A DNA stretch of 64,000 nucleotides, from contig CANXME010002650.1 in NCBI GenBank assembly GCA_948144175.1, forward strand, positions 62,001 to 126,000. The letters run 5' to 3'. Source of the DNA: Closterium sp. NIES-65 (lineage: Eukaryota; Streptophyta; Zygnematophyceae; Desmidiales; Closteriaceae). The position numbers were made by a program, and so were the translations under genes. Shown here in pieces: positions 48,362-58,656 of this stretch (the first letter of the stretch is position 1; each line of letters opens with the position of its first letter). The notes beneath the pieces are model-generated. The model was not told where the DNA came from and did not search any database. It saw only the letters and a program-made list of their open reading frames with translations.

Positions 48362-48708
48362 TCTCAGAATCCTAACCACTAGACCATTGGGATAAAAGGG
48401 CGTGTTTCAGTAGCGGGTCAGTGCGCCCATAACCCCTCAGGCAAATGTGCCTGTAACCCTTCCCTAGGATCGATCGGGGATCACCAGTGGACCTCTGACA
48501 CCCCCCCGCACTGGGATGCCCGAAGTGCATACACCGGGATTCAAACCCGAGACCTTCGCTCTGATACCATCTCAGAATCCCAACCACTAGACCATTGGGA
48601 TAAAAGGGCGTGTTTCAGTAGCGGGTCAGTGCGCCCATAACCCCCCAGGCAAATGTGCCTGTAACCCTTCCCTAGGATCGATCGGGGATCACCAGTGGAC
48701 CTCTGATA
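48362..48708 (-). mobile_element. TRIM-6, minus orientation
   Basis: Read on the minus strand: 5' LTR 48708-48570, primer-binding site 48569-48558, 3' LTR 48500-48362. Target duplication GGAAT at 48357-48361 and 48709-48713. The 5' terminus is mutated (TATCAG) and the B box reads GGTTTGAATCC, a C-to-T change at a CpG. Non-coding. Confidence 0.9.
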
Positions 48709-48909
48709 GGAATCTAATGCATATGTATATGGAAAATGGTGCATTGGCCAGGTCGGTCAGTATGGGAACTTAGAGTGCAAATGCCTGGGAGAACGGAAGC
48801 GCTCAGATCTCGCATAGTACACGGAATCTAGTGGTCTCACTCAAATAGAAGGTAGGAAATAAATTCATCTAGTGAACGTAAGGGTTTGAAAGGTAACTAA
48901 CGCACATGT
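48709..48909 (+). repeat. Satellite between TRIM-6 and copia B
   Basis: Part of one dimer. It ends with CATGT (48905-48909), the target duplication of copia B, and matches the sequence after TRIM-7 (variant GCCTGGGAGAACGGAAGC). Confidence 0.93.
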
Positions 48910-49040
48910 TGTCAGATTATCATAGCTGATGCATGTTTGTAGGCTATAGTGGGGTAGCACATATGGGGTACAGCTTTCTAGGGTTGTATTTGTACCCAAC
49001 GCTGACTTAGTCATTCCATTCCTGTTTTCCTTACTTCACA
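48910..49040 (+). repeat. Copia B 5' LTR (131 bp)
   Basis: Begins TGTCAGATTA and ends TTACTTCACA. About five substitutions from the 3' LTR. Carries the 19-base core TGTAGGCTATAGTGGGGTA shared with copia A. Confidence 0.93.
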
Positions 49041-49077
49041 TGGTATAGAGCGGGTCCTACCTTAGGACCGTTTTTTT
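49041..49077 (+). promoter_or_regulatory. Copia B primer-binding site and following hairpin
   Basis: TGGTATAGAGC (49041-49051) is the initiator-Met site with one base missing. Next comes a perfect 7-bp hairpin, GGTCCTA (49053-49059) with TAGGACC (49063-49069), then seven T (49071-49077). Copia A has a hairpin of unrelated sequence at the same place. Confidence 0.8.
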
Positions 49078-49154
49078 AGGGCCCACCGAAGCGCGCCCCG
49101 AGGCGCGCCTTTTATTTAGCGACCCCTCGGGTCGCCTTTTCCCTCGCGGACCCG

Positions 49155-49990
49155 CTGTCCCTCAGACGCGGCCCCGCCACCTCTCCTGATCGCGGCCCCG
49201 CCGCCTGCTTGACGCGGCCCCGCCGCCTCCCCTGACGCGGCCCCGCCGCCTCCCCTGACGCGGCCCCGCCTCTACTGCTGCGGCCCCGCCGCCGCCTCTG
49301 ACGGCCCCGCCGCTGCACCCTACGGCCCGCCGCTGCACCCTACGGCCCGCCGCCTCTGACGGCCCCGCCGCTGCACTCCTGCCGGCCCGCCGCCTCACCT
49401 GACGGCCCCGCCGCTGCTCCTGCCGGCCCGCCGCTGCTCCTGCCGGCCCGCCGCTGCACCTGCCGGCCCGCCGCTGCACCCAGCGGCCCGCCGCCTCTGA
49501 CGGCCCCGCCGCTGCACCCTACGGCCCGCCGCTGCTCCTACCGGCCCGCCGCCTCGCCTGACGGCCCCGCCGCTGCTCCTGCCGGCCCGCCGCTGCTCCT
49601 GCCGGCCCGCCGCTGCACCCTACGGCCCGCCGCCTTCACCTGCCGGCCCGCCGCTGCACCTGCCGGCCCGCCGCTGCACCTGCCGGCCCGCCACTGCACC
49701 GGTCGACCCGCCGCTGCACCTGACGGCCCCGCCCCTGCATCTCCCGGCCGAGCCGCCCCAGCAGCCGAACCGCCCGGGAGCTGAGCCGCCCAACGCCGAG
49801 CCGCCCGGGACCCGAGCCGCCCTGCCGCAGAGCCGCCCGGGAGCCGAGCCGCCCTGCACCCGAGCCGCCCAGCCGCCGAGCCGTCCGGGAGCCGAGCCGC
49901 CCTGCGCCCGAGCCGCCCAGCTGCCGAGCCGCCCGGGAGTCGAGCCGCTGTGCACCCGAGCCGCCTGGTCGCTGAGCCGCCTTTCTGCAT
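49155..49990 (+). repeat. Copia B leader: 20-bp GC-rich minisatellite
   Basis: From about 49320 to 49740, units of about 20 bp around CCGGCCCGCCGCTGCACCTG are tandemly repeated. Before that are longer GCGGCCCCGCC units; after it (49750-49980) come units built on GAGCCGCCCGGGA. A 20-bp period is not a multiple of three, which argues against translation. Open minus frames here are Arg/Gly/Ala low-complexity and not credible. Confidence 0.82.
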
Positions 49991-50080
49991 AGCTGCACGA
50001 CCTGCCCTGCCTGGTGAGCACAGTCCCACTGACACTGCGAGCTCTTTCCCTACTGCTTGCACTGCGTCGCTGTCGTCGCC

Positions 50081-53000
50081 ATGGCTACCCCTAGTGTCCT
50101 AGCTTTTGACGCTGAGGGTCGCGCCATTGATTTTGAGGTCTGGTTAGACGACCTGCAGCTGTTCTTACAGTGCGACAGGGCTGACGACCTTTCTCTCTTT
50201 GACCTCACCTCTGGCGCCTCTCCTGCTCCTGCTGCTGATGCTGATCCCACTGTTCGCTCTAAGTGGGCCACCCGCGATGCTGCTGCACGTCTTGCTGTGC
50301 GTCGCCACCTCCCTACCTCTGAGCGTGCGCACTTTAGTCAGTACAAGAGTGCTCAGACCTTGTACGACGCTGTAGTTGCGCGCTACTCCTCCCCTGCCAC
50401 TGCTGCACTGAGCCGTCTCATGCTTCCCTACCTCTTTCCTGACCTCTCTGCCTTTCCCACTGTCGCTGACCTCATTACGCACCTCCGCACTAGTGACACT
50501 CGCTACCGCGCCGCCCTTCCTGCTGAGTTCTGCGCCAAGAACCCCCCCCCCATGTACATCGCTCTCTACTACGTAGTCGCGCGCCTCCCTGACTCCCTTC
50601 GCGTCGTCAGGGACCACTTTCTCGCAGTCTGTCCCACCACCCTCACCGTCGACCTCCTCGAGAAGGCCCTCCTCGCAGCGGAGAAGAGCATAGTCGCTGT
50701 AGGTGCTTCTCGTGGTGACCCTCGCACCCCCATCTTTGAGGGGTGCTCTCCTTCCCCCTTGCTGCCCTCTGTTGCCTCTGCTGCTGCTGCCGACCTGCTT
50801 GGTCTTGAGTCGGTCGGCGCGGCGTCTGCCCCTAGTGGGAGACGTCGCTCCAGCAAGGGCAAGGGGGGAAAGGGCGCGGGTGGAGCTGGAGGGGGCGGTG
50901 GCGGTGGCGGCGGTGGCGGCGGAGGGAGTGGGGGTGGCGGCGGGACTAGTGGTGGAGGTGGTGGTGGTGGTGGCAGCAGTGGCGGAGACGGTGGTGGTGG
51001 TGCCAGCGGTGGTGGTGGAGGCAGCGGCGGTGGTGGAGGCGGCGGAGGTGGAGGCGGTGGAGGCGGCAGCGGAGGAGGCGGTGGTGGTGGAGGAGGTGGA
51101 GCTGGTCGAGGTGGTACCCAGCAGCGTAGCGGCGGTGGTGGTGGCCAGCGCTCGCAGCGGCAGCAGCAGCAGCGCTCGCGGGACATCCCTCCGCCTCAGC
51201 AGCTTCGTGAGTGGTACGCTGGGCGTCAGAGGGGTGGGGGTACTGGTCCCTGCACCTACGTTCTTCGTTCCGGCGACCGCGCGGGTGAGCAGTGTGGGGG
51301 TGCCCACGCCACCCAGCGCTGCTTTGGCCGCCTGACGGACGCTTGGCGTCAGCAGTTCCCTGGGGCTAGTGAGATCCCTCGCTGGGATGAGCTTCTCAGG
51401 GCTGGTGTAGCGATCTTTGATCTTGATTTTGATGCTATCCTTGCTGCTATGTATGTTGTGGATTATAGTGAGGAGAATGAGGGTTACCGTTGTTTCCAGC
51501 CCGACCCGGGCATTGGTACTACTGCGCTAGGTGCTTGTGAGGCTGCTGCTCTAGGTGCCAGTGCGTCTGTGCTCTCAGGTACTGGTGAGACTGCGCTCTC
51601 AGGTACTGCGTCGTCCTCGTCCTCCCTCACTTTCACACTTGACTCCGGAGCTTCTCGCTCCTTCTTTCGAGACCGCACTACCCTTACGCCGCTCGGCCGG
51701 CCGGTTGCGGTCTCCCTTGCTGACCCCTCTGGGGGTCCTGTCCTGTCTCACTTCTCCACTGTCCTCTCGTGTCCGGCTGCCCCTTCGGGCACCCTGTCGG
51801 GTCTGTACCTTCCCTCGTTCTCTACGAACTTGGTGAGTGGAGCGGACCTGCAGGATGTGGGGGTTCACCAGTTCACTCCTGCGAGTCAGCGGGTGACCCA
51901 CTGCACGGAGGCACGTACAGGCCGACACCTGGCCACGTTCTCGCGTCGGCCGGGGTCGAGTCTCTACACCCTGACCGTTGAGTCTCCTCCTGTCCCTGCG
52001 TCTGGTCAGGTGGCTGCGTCGGGTCAGGTGCTTGCTGCTGCGTCCCGGTCAGGTCCTGAGTCTGCCCCCTGTTCTTGTCGCCTCCTGTCTCACGAGACTC
52101 TCCTGTGGCACCACCGTCTTGGCCACCCCTCCTTGCCCCGTCTTCGGAGCATGGCTTCCCGTGTCCTTGTCTCTGGTCTTCCCCAGTCTCTCCCTCCTCT
52201 CCCCTCCGGGCCAGGACCTTCCTGTGTCCCCTGTGTCGAGGGTCGCCTCCGGGCTACTCCCCACTCCTCCCACTTCCCCCCGACAGAGGCTCCCCTGCAG
52301 ACGCTTCACATGGATGTGTGGGGCCCAGCCCCCGTCCGTGGGCAGGGTTACGAGCGCTACTTCCTGTTGGTGGTTGACGACTACTCGCGTTACACCACAG
52401 TCCTCCCCTTGCGCAGCAAGGGTGCGGTCACTGAGGTGCTGATCGACTGGATCCGCGAGGCTCGTCTCCAGCTCAGGAAGAGCTTCGGCTCGGACTTTCC
52501 TGTTCTGCGTCTGCACTCTGACAGAGGCGGAGAGTTCTCTTCTCGCCTTCTGCGGGACTACTGTCGTGCACGGGGGATCCGCCAGACCTTCACGCTTCCG
52601 GACTCACCACAGCAAAATGGGATTGCTGAGCGCCGCATTGGCATGGTCATGGATGTCGCTCGTACGTCCATGATGCATGCGGCTGCCCCCCATTTTCTGT
52701 GGCCGTTTGCGGTGAGGTACGCGGCGCATCAGCTCAACCTTCACCCCCGGGTCTCTCGGCCTGCGATGTCCCCAGCCTTGCTGTGGACGGGGAAGGTTGG
52801 CGATGCGTCTGTGTTCCGTGTCTGGGGATCTCGGGCGTTTGTCCGCAACTTGTCTGCGGACAAGCTGTCCCCTCGTGCTGCTCCCTGTGTCTTCCTTGGC
52901 TTCCCCACTGACGCCCCAGGGTGGCAGTTTTACCACCCCTCCTCTCGTCGTGTTCTGTCCTCCCAGGACGTCACGTTCGACGAGTCAGTCCCCTTCTACC

Positions 53001-55972
53001 GCCTCTTCCCCTACCGCACTCCTTCCCTCCCCCCTCCCCCGGACTTCCTTGTGCCGGTTCCCCCCCCGGTAGACCCCCTCCCCCCTCAGGTTCCTGCCCC
53101 CTCAGGTGTGTCCCAGGTAGACGCCGTTGACCCGGTCGAGGTTACTGGTGACTCTGGTGCTGCTGCGGGTGCTGAGCCTGGGGGTACTGACTCTGGGGGT
53201 GCTGTGCGCGGGGGTGCTGAGCCTGGGGGTGCTACTGCTGGGGGTGCTGGGCCTGGGGGTGCTACTGCGGAGGGTGTGGAGCCTGGGGGTGCTGAGCCGG
53301 GGGGTGCTGTGCCTGGAGGTGCTGGGTCTGGGGGTGCTAGGTCGGGAGCTGCTGAGCCTGGGGGTACTGAGCTGGGAGCTGCTGAGCCTGGGGGTGCTGC
53401 GTCTGGAGCTGCTGAGCCTGGGGTTTCTCCTGCTGCTGCGTCTCGCCGGGAGCCCCTCTCTCCACAGGAGCTGCGCGAGTGGTTCGCTCGCCGCTGGAGG
53501 CGTGCTGCTGAGTCTGGAGGTGCTGCTGGAGCTGGAGCTGGAGCTTCTTCGACCGTCGAGGGTGCGGGTGCTGCCGGTCCTGGAGCTGCTGGACCTGCGG
53601 GTCCTCCTGGAGCTGGAGCTGCTGAGGGCGTTGGTGCTGAGCCTACTGCTGTTGGTCCTGCCGCTGGAGGTGTGGGTGGCGCTGGTGCTGTCGCTGAGGG
53701 TGGTGGTGCTGTCCCCGCTGAGTCTGGAGCTGCCGCGCGGCCTCGGCCGTACTTCGTTCCGCTCCTGCAGCAGGTTCTTGGTCTTTCTCCTCTAGTAGAG
53801 GGTCCACCGCCTGTCCAGTCGCAGTCCCTGCTGGAGCCTTCCTCTCCACTGCCTGCTCCCTCTCCTTACACTGGTCCTACTGGCGGTCTTGCTGAGCGTC
53901 GTGAGCCTGCGTCTCGTCCCGCGTCGCCTGTTCGTGCTGCTCGCGCTAGTGGTCGCAGTTCGCGTCAGCGTCCTCCTCCTGTCCCTGGCACGCACCGGAT
54001 GTCTTTGCGTCCGTCCACTGCTCCTCTGCGTGCCCCTTTGCCTTCTCCTCCTGAGTCCTCTCTTCCTGCGCTTGCCGACCCTGAGTCGGACTCTCTTCGT
54101 GCTGCCAGTCCTACTGTCACGCGTCTGCTTGCTATTGTCGTCACTGACCCCTCTTTTGAGTCCACTGCTGCGTCTGCTCTAGTCGACTTTGCTGCTCGCT
54201 GTCGTCTCGACTACGCTGCTAGTCTTGTTGCTGAGTCTGCGTCTGTCTGTCCTCCGTCCGTCGGGGGTGAGTGTGCTCTTGGCACGGACGTCCTAGAGGA
54301 CAGGCAGGAGGAGTTACAGTGTCTAGCGGCTGCTTCACCTCATCTCGCGTCTGTACTGCTTGCCCTTGAGGGAGACCCGGATGCACTAGACATCCCGACT
54401 CCGCGTTCTTACGCGGAGGCCGTAGAGGGTCCCTACTCCTCTCAGTGGCAGGCAGCTATGGATGCAGAGATGGCTTCCTGGAAGTCCACAGGCACCTACG
54501 TTGACGCGGTTCCCCCTCCTGGGGCGAACATCGTCAGTGGCATGTGGATCTTCAGGGTGAAGCGGCCGCCGGGCTCTCCACCTGTCTTCAAGGCACGGTA
54601 CGTTGCTCGTGGCTTCAGTCAGCGGCAGGGAGTTGACTACTTTCAGACCTTCTCTCCCACCCCGAAGATGACTACTCTTCGGGTGCTGCTGCACATAGCC
54701 GCTCAGCGCGACTACGAGCTTCACTCTCTCGACTTCAGCACTGCGTTCTTGCAGGGTAGCCTGCACGAGGAGATCTGGCTTCGCCGTCCACCTGGCTTCA
54801 CTGGGACTTTCCCTCCTGGCACCCAGTGGAGCCTCCGACGGCCAGTCTACGGTCTCCGCCAGGCACCGCGTGAGTGGGACGACACACTGAGGACTACGCT
54901 TGCGGCTCTTGGGTTTGCTCCTTCTACTGCTGACCCGTCGCTGTTTCTTCGCACCGACACCTCCCTGCCGCCGTTCTACATCCTCGTGTACGTCGACGAC
55001 TTGGTCTTTGCCACAGCAGACACTGCTGGACTCGCCTACGTGAAGTCCGAGCTGCTGAAGAGACACACGTCCACAGACCTGGGTGAACTGCGCAACTACC
55101 TTGGCTTGCAGATCACTCGGGACAGAGCACGCCGCACCATTACCTTGACTCACTCACACATGGTGCAGCAGGTCCTTCAGCGCTTCGGCTTCACGTACTC
55201 CTCGCCTCAGGCCACTCCTCTGCCTACTCGCCACTCACTCTCAGCTCTGCCTTCGGATGAGTCCGTAGAGTCGAGTGGTCCGTATGCAGAGCTTGTTGGC
55301 TGCCTCATGTACCTGATGACCTGCACACGACCTGACCTTGCATACCCTCTGAGCATTCTTGCACGCTATGTTGCTCCTGGGAGACACAGACCAGAGCACA
55401 TGGCTGCAGCGAAGAGGGTATTGCGCTACCTGTGCAGTACGTCGGGCATGGGGCTAGTGCTTGGAGGGCGGAGTCCAGTGGTCCTTACCGACCACGCGGA
55501 CGCTTCTTGGGCTGACGACCAGGCTACACAGCGGTCGTCACAGGGTTACACCTTCAGCCTTGGTTCCGGCTCTGTCTCGTGGCGGTCTACTCGCTCGTCT
55601 TCGGTTCTCGGCTCCAGTTGTGAGGCTGAGATCTACGCCGGGGCCATGGCTGCACAGGAGCTTCGCTGGCTCACCTACCTGCTGACTGACCTTGGAGAGC
55701 CGCCTCGTTCTCCTCCAGTGCTGTACGTAGACAACAAGGCCATGCTGGCCTTGTGTCGAGAGCAGCGCTTGGAGCACAGAACGAAGCACATTGCTCTCCG
55801 CTACTTCCTTGCTCGTGAGCTGCAGCAGCGTGGTCAGTTGCGACTTGCGTACGTGGCCTCTGAGGCCAACACTGCTGATGTGTTCACCAAGGCACTCGCG
55901 CCTTGTGACCATCAGCGCTTTTGCACCCAGCTTGGTCTTGTGCCTGTCTTGCCTCACTTGCTCTCCTCTTGA
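50081..55972 (+). CDS. gag-pol: Copia B Gag-Pol polyprotein, intact, 1963 residues
   Basis: I start at the ATG at 50081; the frame is open a further 24 bp upstream but only from a TTG. Gag covers residues 1 to about 230. A nearly pure glycine tract covers about 267-344, where other copia Gags have a basic linker. A non-canonical zinc-knuckle-like cluster, C391-x13-C405-x3-H409-x4-C414, follows. The protease has D521-S-G-A-S. The integrase zinc site has H678, H682, C715 and C718; the catalytic triad is D745, D814 and E850, with the 35-residue D-E spacing typical of retroviral-type integrases. A GAEP-rich repeat spans about 1026-1117. Reverse transcriptase has LDFSTAFLQG and the YVDD motif at 1637-1640. 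RNase H starts near D1804 and keeps the SSCEAEIYA and YVDNKAM motifs. All enzymes needed for copying and insertion appear present, so this is the best candidate for an autonomous element here. Confidence 0.95.
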   Translation: MATPSVLAFDAEGRAIDFEVWLDDLQLFLQCDRADDLSLFDLTSGASPAPAADADPTVRSKWATRDAAARLAVRRHLPTSERAHFSQYKSAQTLYDAVVARYSSPATAALSRLMLPYLFPDLSAFPTVADLITHLRTSDTRYRAALPAEFCAKNPPPMYIALYYVVARLPDSLRVVRDHFLAVCPTTLTVDLLEKALLAAEKSIVAVGASRGDPRTPIFEGCSPSPLLPSVASAAAADLLGLESVGAASAPSGRRRSSKGKGGKGAGGAGGGGGGGGGGGGGSGGGGGTSGGGGGGGGSSGGDGGGGASGGGGGSGGGGGGGGGGGGGGSGGGGGGGGGGAGRGGTQQRSGGGGGQRSQRQQQQRSRDIPPPQQLREWYAGRQRGGGTGPCTYVLRSGDRAGEQCGGAHATQRCFGRLTDAWRQQFPGASEIPRWDELLRAGVAIFDLDFDAILAAMYVVDYSEENEGYRCFQPDPGIGTTALGACEAAALGASASVLSGTGETALSGTASSSSSLTFTLDSGASRSFFRDRTTLTPLGRPVAVSLADPSGGPVLSHFSTVLSCPAAPSGTLSGLYLPSFSTNLVSGADLQDVGVHQFTPASQRVTHCTEARTGRHLATFSRRPGSSLYTLTVESPPVPASGQVAASGQVLAAASRSGPESAPCSCRLLSHETLLWHHRLGHPSLPRLRSMASRVLVSGLPQSLPPLPSGPGPSCVPCVEGRLRATPHSSHFPPTEAPLQTLHMDVWGPAPVRGQGYERYFLLVVDDYSRYTTVLPLRSKGAVTEVLIDWIREARLQLRKSFGSDFPVLRLHSDRGGEFSSRLLRDYCRARGIRQTFTLPDSPQQNGIAERRIGMVMDVARTSMMHAAAPHFLWPFAVRYAAHQLNLHPRVSRPAMSPALLWTGKVGDASVFRVWGSRAFVRNLSADKLSPRAAPCVFLGFPTDAPGWQFYHPSSRRVLSSQDVTFDESVPFYRLFPYRTPSLPPPPDFLVPVPPPVDPLPPQVPAPSGVSQVDAVDPVEVTGDSGAAAGAEPGGTDSGGAVRGGAEPGGATAGGAGPGGATAEGVEPGGAEPGGAVPGGAGSGGARSGAAEPGGTELGAAEPGGAASGAAEPGVSPAAASRREPLSPQELREWFARRWRRAAESGGAAGAGAGASSTVEGAGAAGPGAAGPAGPPGAGAAEGVGAEPTAVGPAAGGVGGAGAVAEGGGAVPAESGAAARPRPYFVPLLQQVLGLSPLVEGPPPVQSQSLLEPSSPLPAPSPYTGPTGGLAERREPASRPASPVRAARASGRSSRQRPPPVPGTHRMSLRPSTAPLRAPLPSPPESSLPALADPESDSLRAASPTVTRLLAIVVTDPSFESTAASALVDFAARCRLDYAASLVAESASVCPPSVGGECALGTDVLEDRQEELQCLAAASPHLASVLLALEGDPDALDIPTPRSYAEAVEGPYSSQWQAAMDAEMASWKSTGTYVDAVPPPGANIVSGMWIFRVKRPPGSPPVFKARYVARGFSQRQGVDYFQTFSPTPKMTTLRVLLHIAAQRDYELHSLDFSTAFLQGSLHEEIWLRRPPGFTGTFPPGTQWSLRRPVYGLRQAPREWDDTLRTTLAALGFAPSTADPSLFLRTDTSLPPFYILVYVDDLVFATADTAGLAYVKSELLKRHTSTDLGELRNYLGLQITRDRARRTITLTHSHMVQQVLQRFGFTYSSPQATPLPTRHSLSALPSDESVESSGPYAELVGCLMYLMTCTRPDLAYPLSILARYVAPGRHRPEHMAAAKRVLRYLCSTSGMGLVLGGRSPVVLTDHADASWADDQATQRSSQGYTFSLGSGSVSWRSTRSSSVLGSSCEAEIYAGAMAAQELRWLTYLLTDLGEPPRSPPVLYVDNKAMLALCREQRLEHRTKHIALRYFLARELQQRGQLRLAYVASEANTADVFTKALAPCDHQRFCTQLGLVPVLPHLLSS

Positions 55973-56183
55973 CTTCACTTGTACTGTGACATATATATAT
56001 ACCTGCTCTTGCTTGTCTAGTTTTATATATATGACTGTACTCCTGCATGTGAACTGGCCTCTGGCCCTGCTCTTGTGCTCGGACTGTGTGGTGACATTGT
56101 GATCCACCCTGAGCTTGCTTTGCTTTGCTTTGCTTGACTGGTCTTGTGACCCTTTGTTCTCCCCCACTTTGCCTATGGGGGTG
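55973..56183 (+). other. Copia B 3' untranslated region with polypurine tract
   Basis: About 210 bp with TATATATATA runs and CTTTG repeats. It ends with ATGGGGGTG (56175-56183) directly before the 3' LTR. Confidence 0.82.
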
Positions 56184-56314
56184 TGTCAGATTATCATAGC
56201 TGATGCATGTTTGTAGGCTATAGTGGGGTGGCACATAAAGGGTACAGCTTTCTAGGGTTGTATTTGTACCCAACTCTGACTAAGTCATTCCATTCCTGTT
56301 TTCCTTACTTCACA
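56184..56314 (+). repeat. Copia B 3' LTR (131 bp)
   Basis: Differs from the 5' LTR at about five positions (near 4%). Followed by CATGT, the second copy of the target duplication. Confidence 0.93.
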
Positions 56315-58310
56315 CATGTGTAGAGAAAATGGTGCATCGGCCAGTCTGGCCGGCATTTCGCACTTATAGTGCAACTAGGGCCAAGGAGAACGGAAACGCT
56401 CATTTCTCAAAAAGGAAAGGGAATCTAGCGGTCTCACTCGATCAGAAGGTGGAAAATATATAAATCTAGTGAGCTAATAAGGTTCGAAAGGAATCTAATG
56501 CATATGTATATGGAAAATGGTGCATTGGCCAGGTCGGTCAGTATGGGATCTTAGAGTGCAAATGCCAGGGAGAACGGAAGCGCTCAGATCTCGCATAGTA
56601 CACGGAATCTAGTGGTCTCACTCAAATAGAAGGTAGGAAATAAATTCATCTAGTGAACGTAAGGGTTTGAAAGGTAACTAACGCACATGTGTAGAGAAAA
56701 TGGTGCATCGGCCAGTCTGGCCGGCATTTCGCACTTATAGTGCAAGTAGGGCCAAGGAGAACGGAAACGCTCATCAGAAGGTGGGAAATATATAAATCTA
56801 GTGAGCTAATAATGTTCGAAAGGAATCTAATGCATATGTATATCGAAAATGGTGCATTGGCCAGGTCGGTCAGTATGGGAACTTAGAGTGCAAATGCCAG
56901 GGAGAACGGAAGCGCTCAGATCTCGCATAGTACACGGAATCTAGTGGTCTCACTCAAATAGAAGGTAGGAAATAAATTCATCTAGTGAACGTAAGGGTTT
57001 GAAAGGTAACTAACGCACATGTGTAGAGAAAATGGTGCATCGGCCAGTCTGACCGGCATTTCGCACTTATAGTGCAAGTAGGGCCAAGGAGAACGGAAAC
57101 GCTCATTTCTCAAAAAATAAAGGGAATCTAGCGGTCTCACTCGATCAGAAGGTGGGAAATATATAAACCTAGTGAGCTAATAAGGTTCGGAAGGAATCTC
57201 ATGCATATGTATATGGAAAATGGTGCATTGGCCAGGTCGGTCAGTATGGGAACTTAGAGTGCAAATGCCAGGGAGAATGGAACCGCTCAGATCTCGCATA
57301 GTACCCGGAATCTAGTGGTCTCACTCAAATAGCAGGTAGGAAATAAATTCATCTAGTGAACGTAAGGGTTTGAAAGGTAACTAACGCACATGTGTAGAGA
57401 AAATGGTGCATCGGCCAGTCTGGCCGGCATTTCGCACTTATAGTGCAACTAGGGCCAAGGAGAACGGAAACGCTCATTTCTCAAAAAGTAGAGGGAATCT
57501 AGCGGTCTCACTCGATCAGAAGGTGGGAAATATATAAATCTAGTGAGCTAATAAGGTTCGGAAGGAATCTAATGCATATGTTTATGGAAAGTGGTGCATT
57601 GGCCAGGTCGGTCAGTATGGAAACTTAGAGTGCAAATGCCTGGGAGAACGGAACCGCTCAGATCTCGCATAATACACGGAATCTAGTGGTCTCGCTCAAA
57701 TATAAGGTAGGAAATATATTCATCTAGTGAACGTAAGGGTTTGAAAGGTAACTAACGCACATGTGTAGAGAAAATGGTGCATCAGCCAGTCTGGCCGGCA
57801 TTTCGCACTCATAGTGCAGGTGGGGCCAGGGAGAACAGAAACGCTCGTCTCTCAAAAAGTAGAGGGAATCTAACGTTCTCACTCAATCACAAGGTGGGAA
57901 ATATATAAATCTAGTCAGCTAAAAAGGTTTGAAATATATTCACCGCACATGTATAGAGAAAATGGTGCATTGGCCAGGTTGGTCAGTATCGGAACTTAAA
58001 ATGCAAATGCCATGGAGAACGGAAGCGCTCAGATCTCGCATAGTACACGGAATCATGTGGTCTCACTCAAATAGAAAGTAGGAAATATATTCATCTAGTG
58101 AACGTTAGGGTTTGAAAGGTAACTAACGCACATGTGTAGAGAAAATTGTGCATCGGCCAGTCGGGCCTGCATTTCGCACTTATAGAGCAAGTAGGGCCAA
58201 GGAGAACGGAAACGCTCATTTCTCAAAAAGTAAAGGGAATCTAGCGGTCTCACTCAATCAAAAGGTGGGAAATATATAAATCTAGTGAGCTTATAAGGTT
58301 TGAAAGGAAT
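56315..58310 (+). repeat. 371-bp dimeric satellite array, plus orientation, block 8
   Basis: About five and a half dimers. Near 56775 a unit lacks 38 bp of half A (ACGCTC joins CATCAGAAGG). The part from about 57.5 kb matches 47.6-48.36 kb with offset 9,949 bp and shares rare variants (CATCAGCC, TTCACCGCACATG, GCCATGGAG, GAACGTTAGGG). It ends with GGAAT (58306-58310). Confidence 0.95.
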
Positions 58311-58656
58311 TCTCAGAATCCCAACCACTAGACCATTGGGATAAAAGGGCGTGTTTCAGTAGCGGGTCAGTGCGCCCATAACCCCCCAGGCAAATGTGCC
58401 TGTAACCTTCCCTAGGATCGATCGGGGATCACCAGTGGACCTCTGACACCCCCCCGCACTGGGATGCCCGAAGTGCATACACCGGGATTCGAACCCGAGA
58501 CCTTCGCTCTGATACCATCTCAGAATCCCAACCACTAGACCATTGGGATAAAAGGGCGTGTTTCAGTAGCGGGTCAGTGCGCCCATAACCCCCCAGGCAA
58601 ATGTGCCTGTAACCCTTCCCTAGGATCGATAGGGGATCACCAGTGGACCTCTGACA
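58311..58656 (-). mobile_element. TRIM-7, minus orientation (duplicate of TRIM-6)
   Basis: Minus strand: 5' LTR 58656-58518, primer-binding site 58517-58506, 3' LTR 58448-58311 (one base shorter). Target duplication GGAAT at 58306-58310 and 58657-58661, the same site as TRIM-6. Termini and B box are intact here, so TRIM-6's changes came after the duplication. Confidence 0.9.

Larger units (their letters stand above)
48910..56314 (+). mobile_element. Copia element B, complete, with intact Gag-Pol frame
   Basis: A 7,405-bp Ty1/copia element. LTRs of 131 bp (48910-49040 and 56184-56314) differ at about five positions. Target duplication CATGT lies at 48905-48909 and 56315-56319. Primer-binding site at 49041, GC-rich repeated leader of about 1 kb, a single 1963-residue Gag-Pol frame, and polypurine tract before the 3' LTR. 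The LTRs are short for a copia element of this size. LTR divergence makes it older than copia A, yet its reading frame is unbroken. It sits in a satellite block that is otherwise repeated after it (TRIM-6 / TRIM-7). Confidence 0.96.

Noticed and set aside
50165-51307. Antisense frame of 380 codons (and a similar one opposite copia A, 9969-10601)
   Set aside because: It is the complement of the glycine tract, so it reads as Thr/Pro/Ser low complexity; no domain and no independent start evidence.
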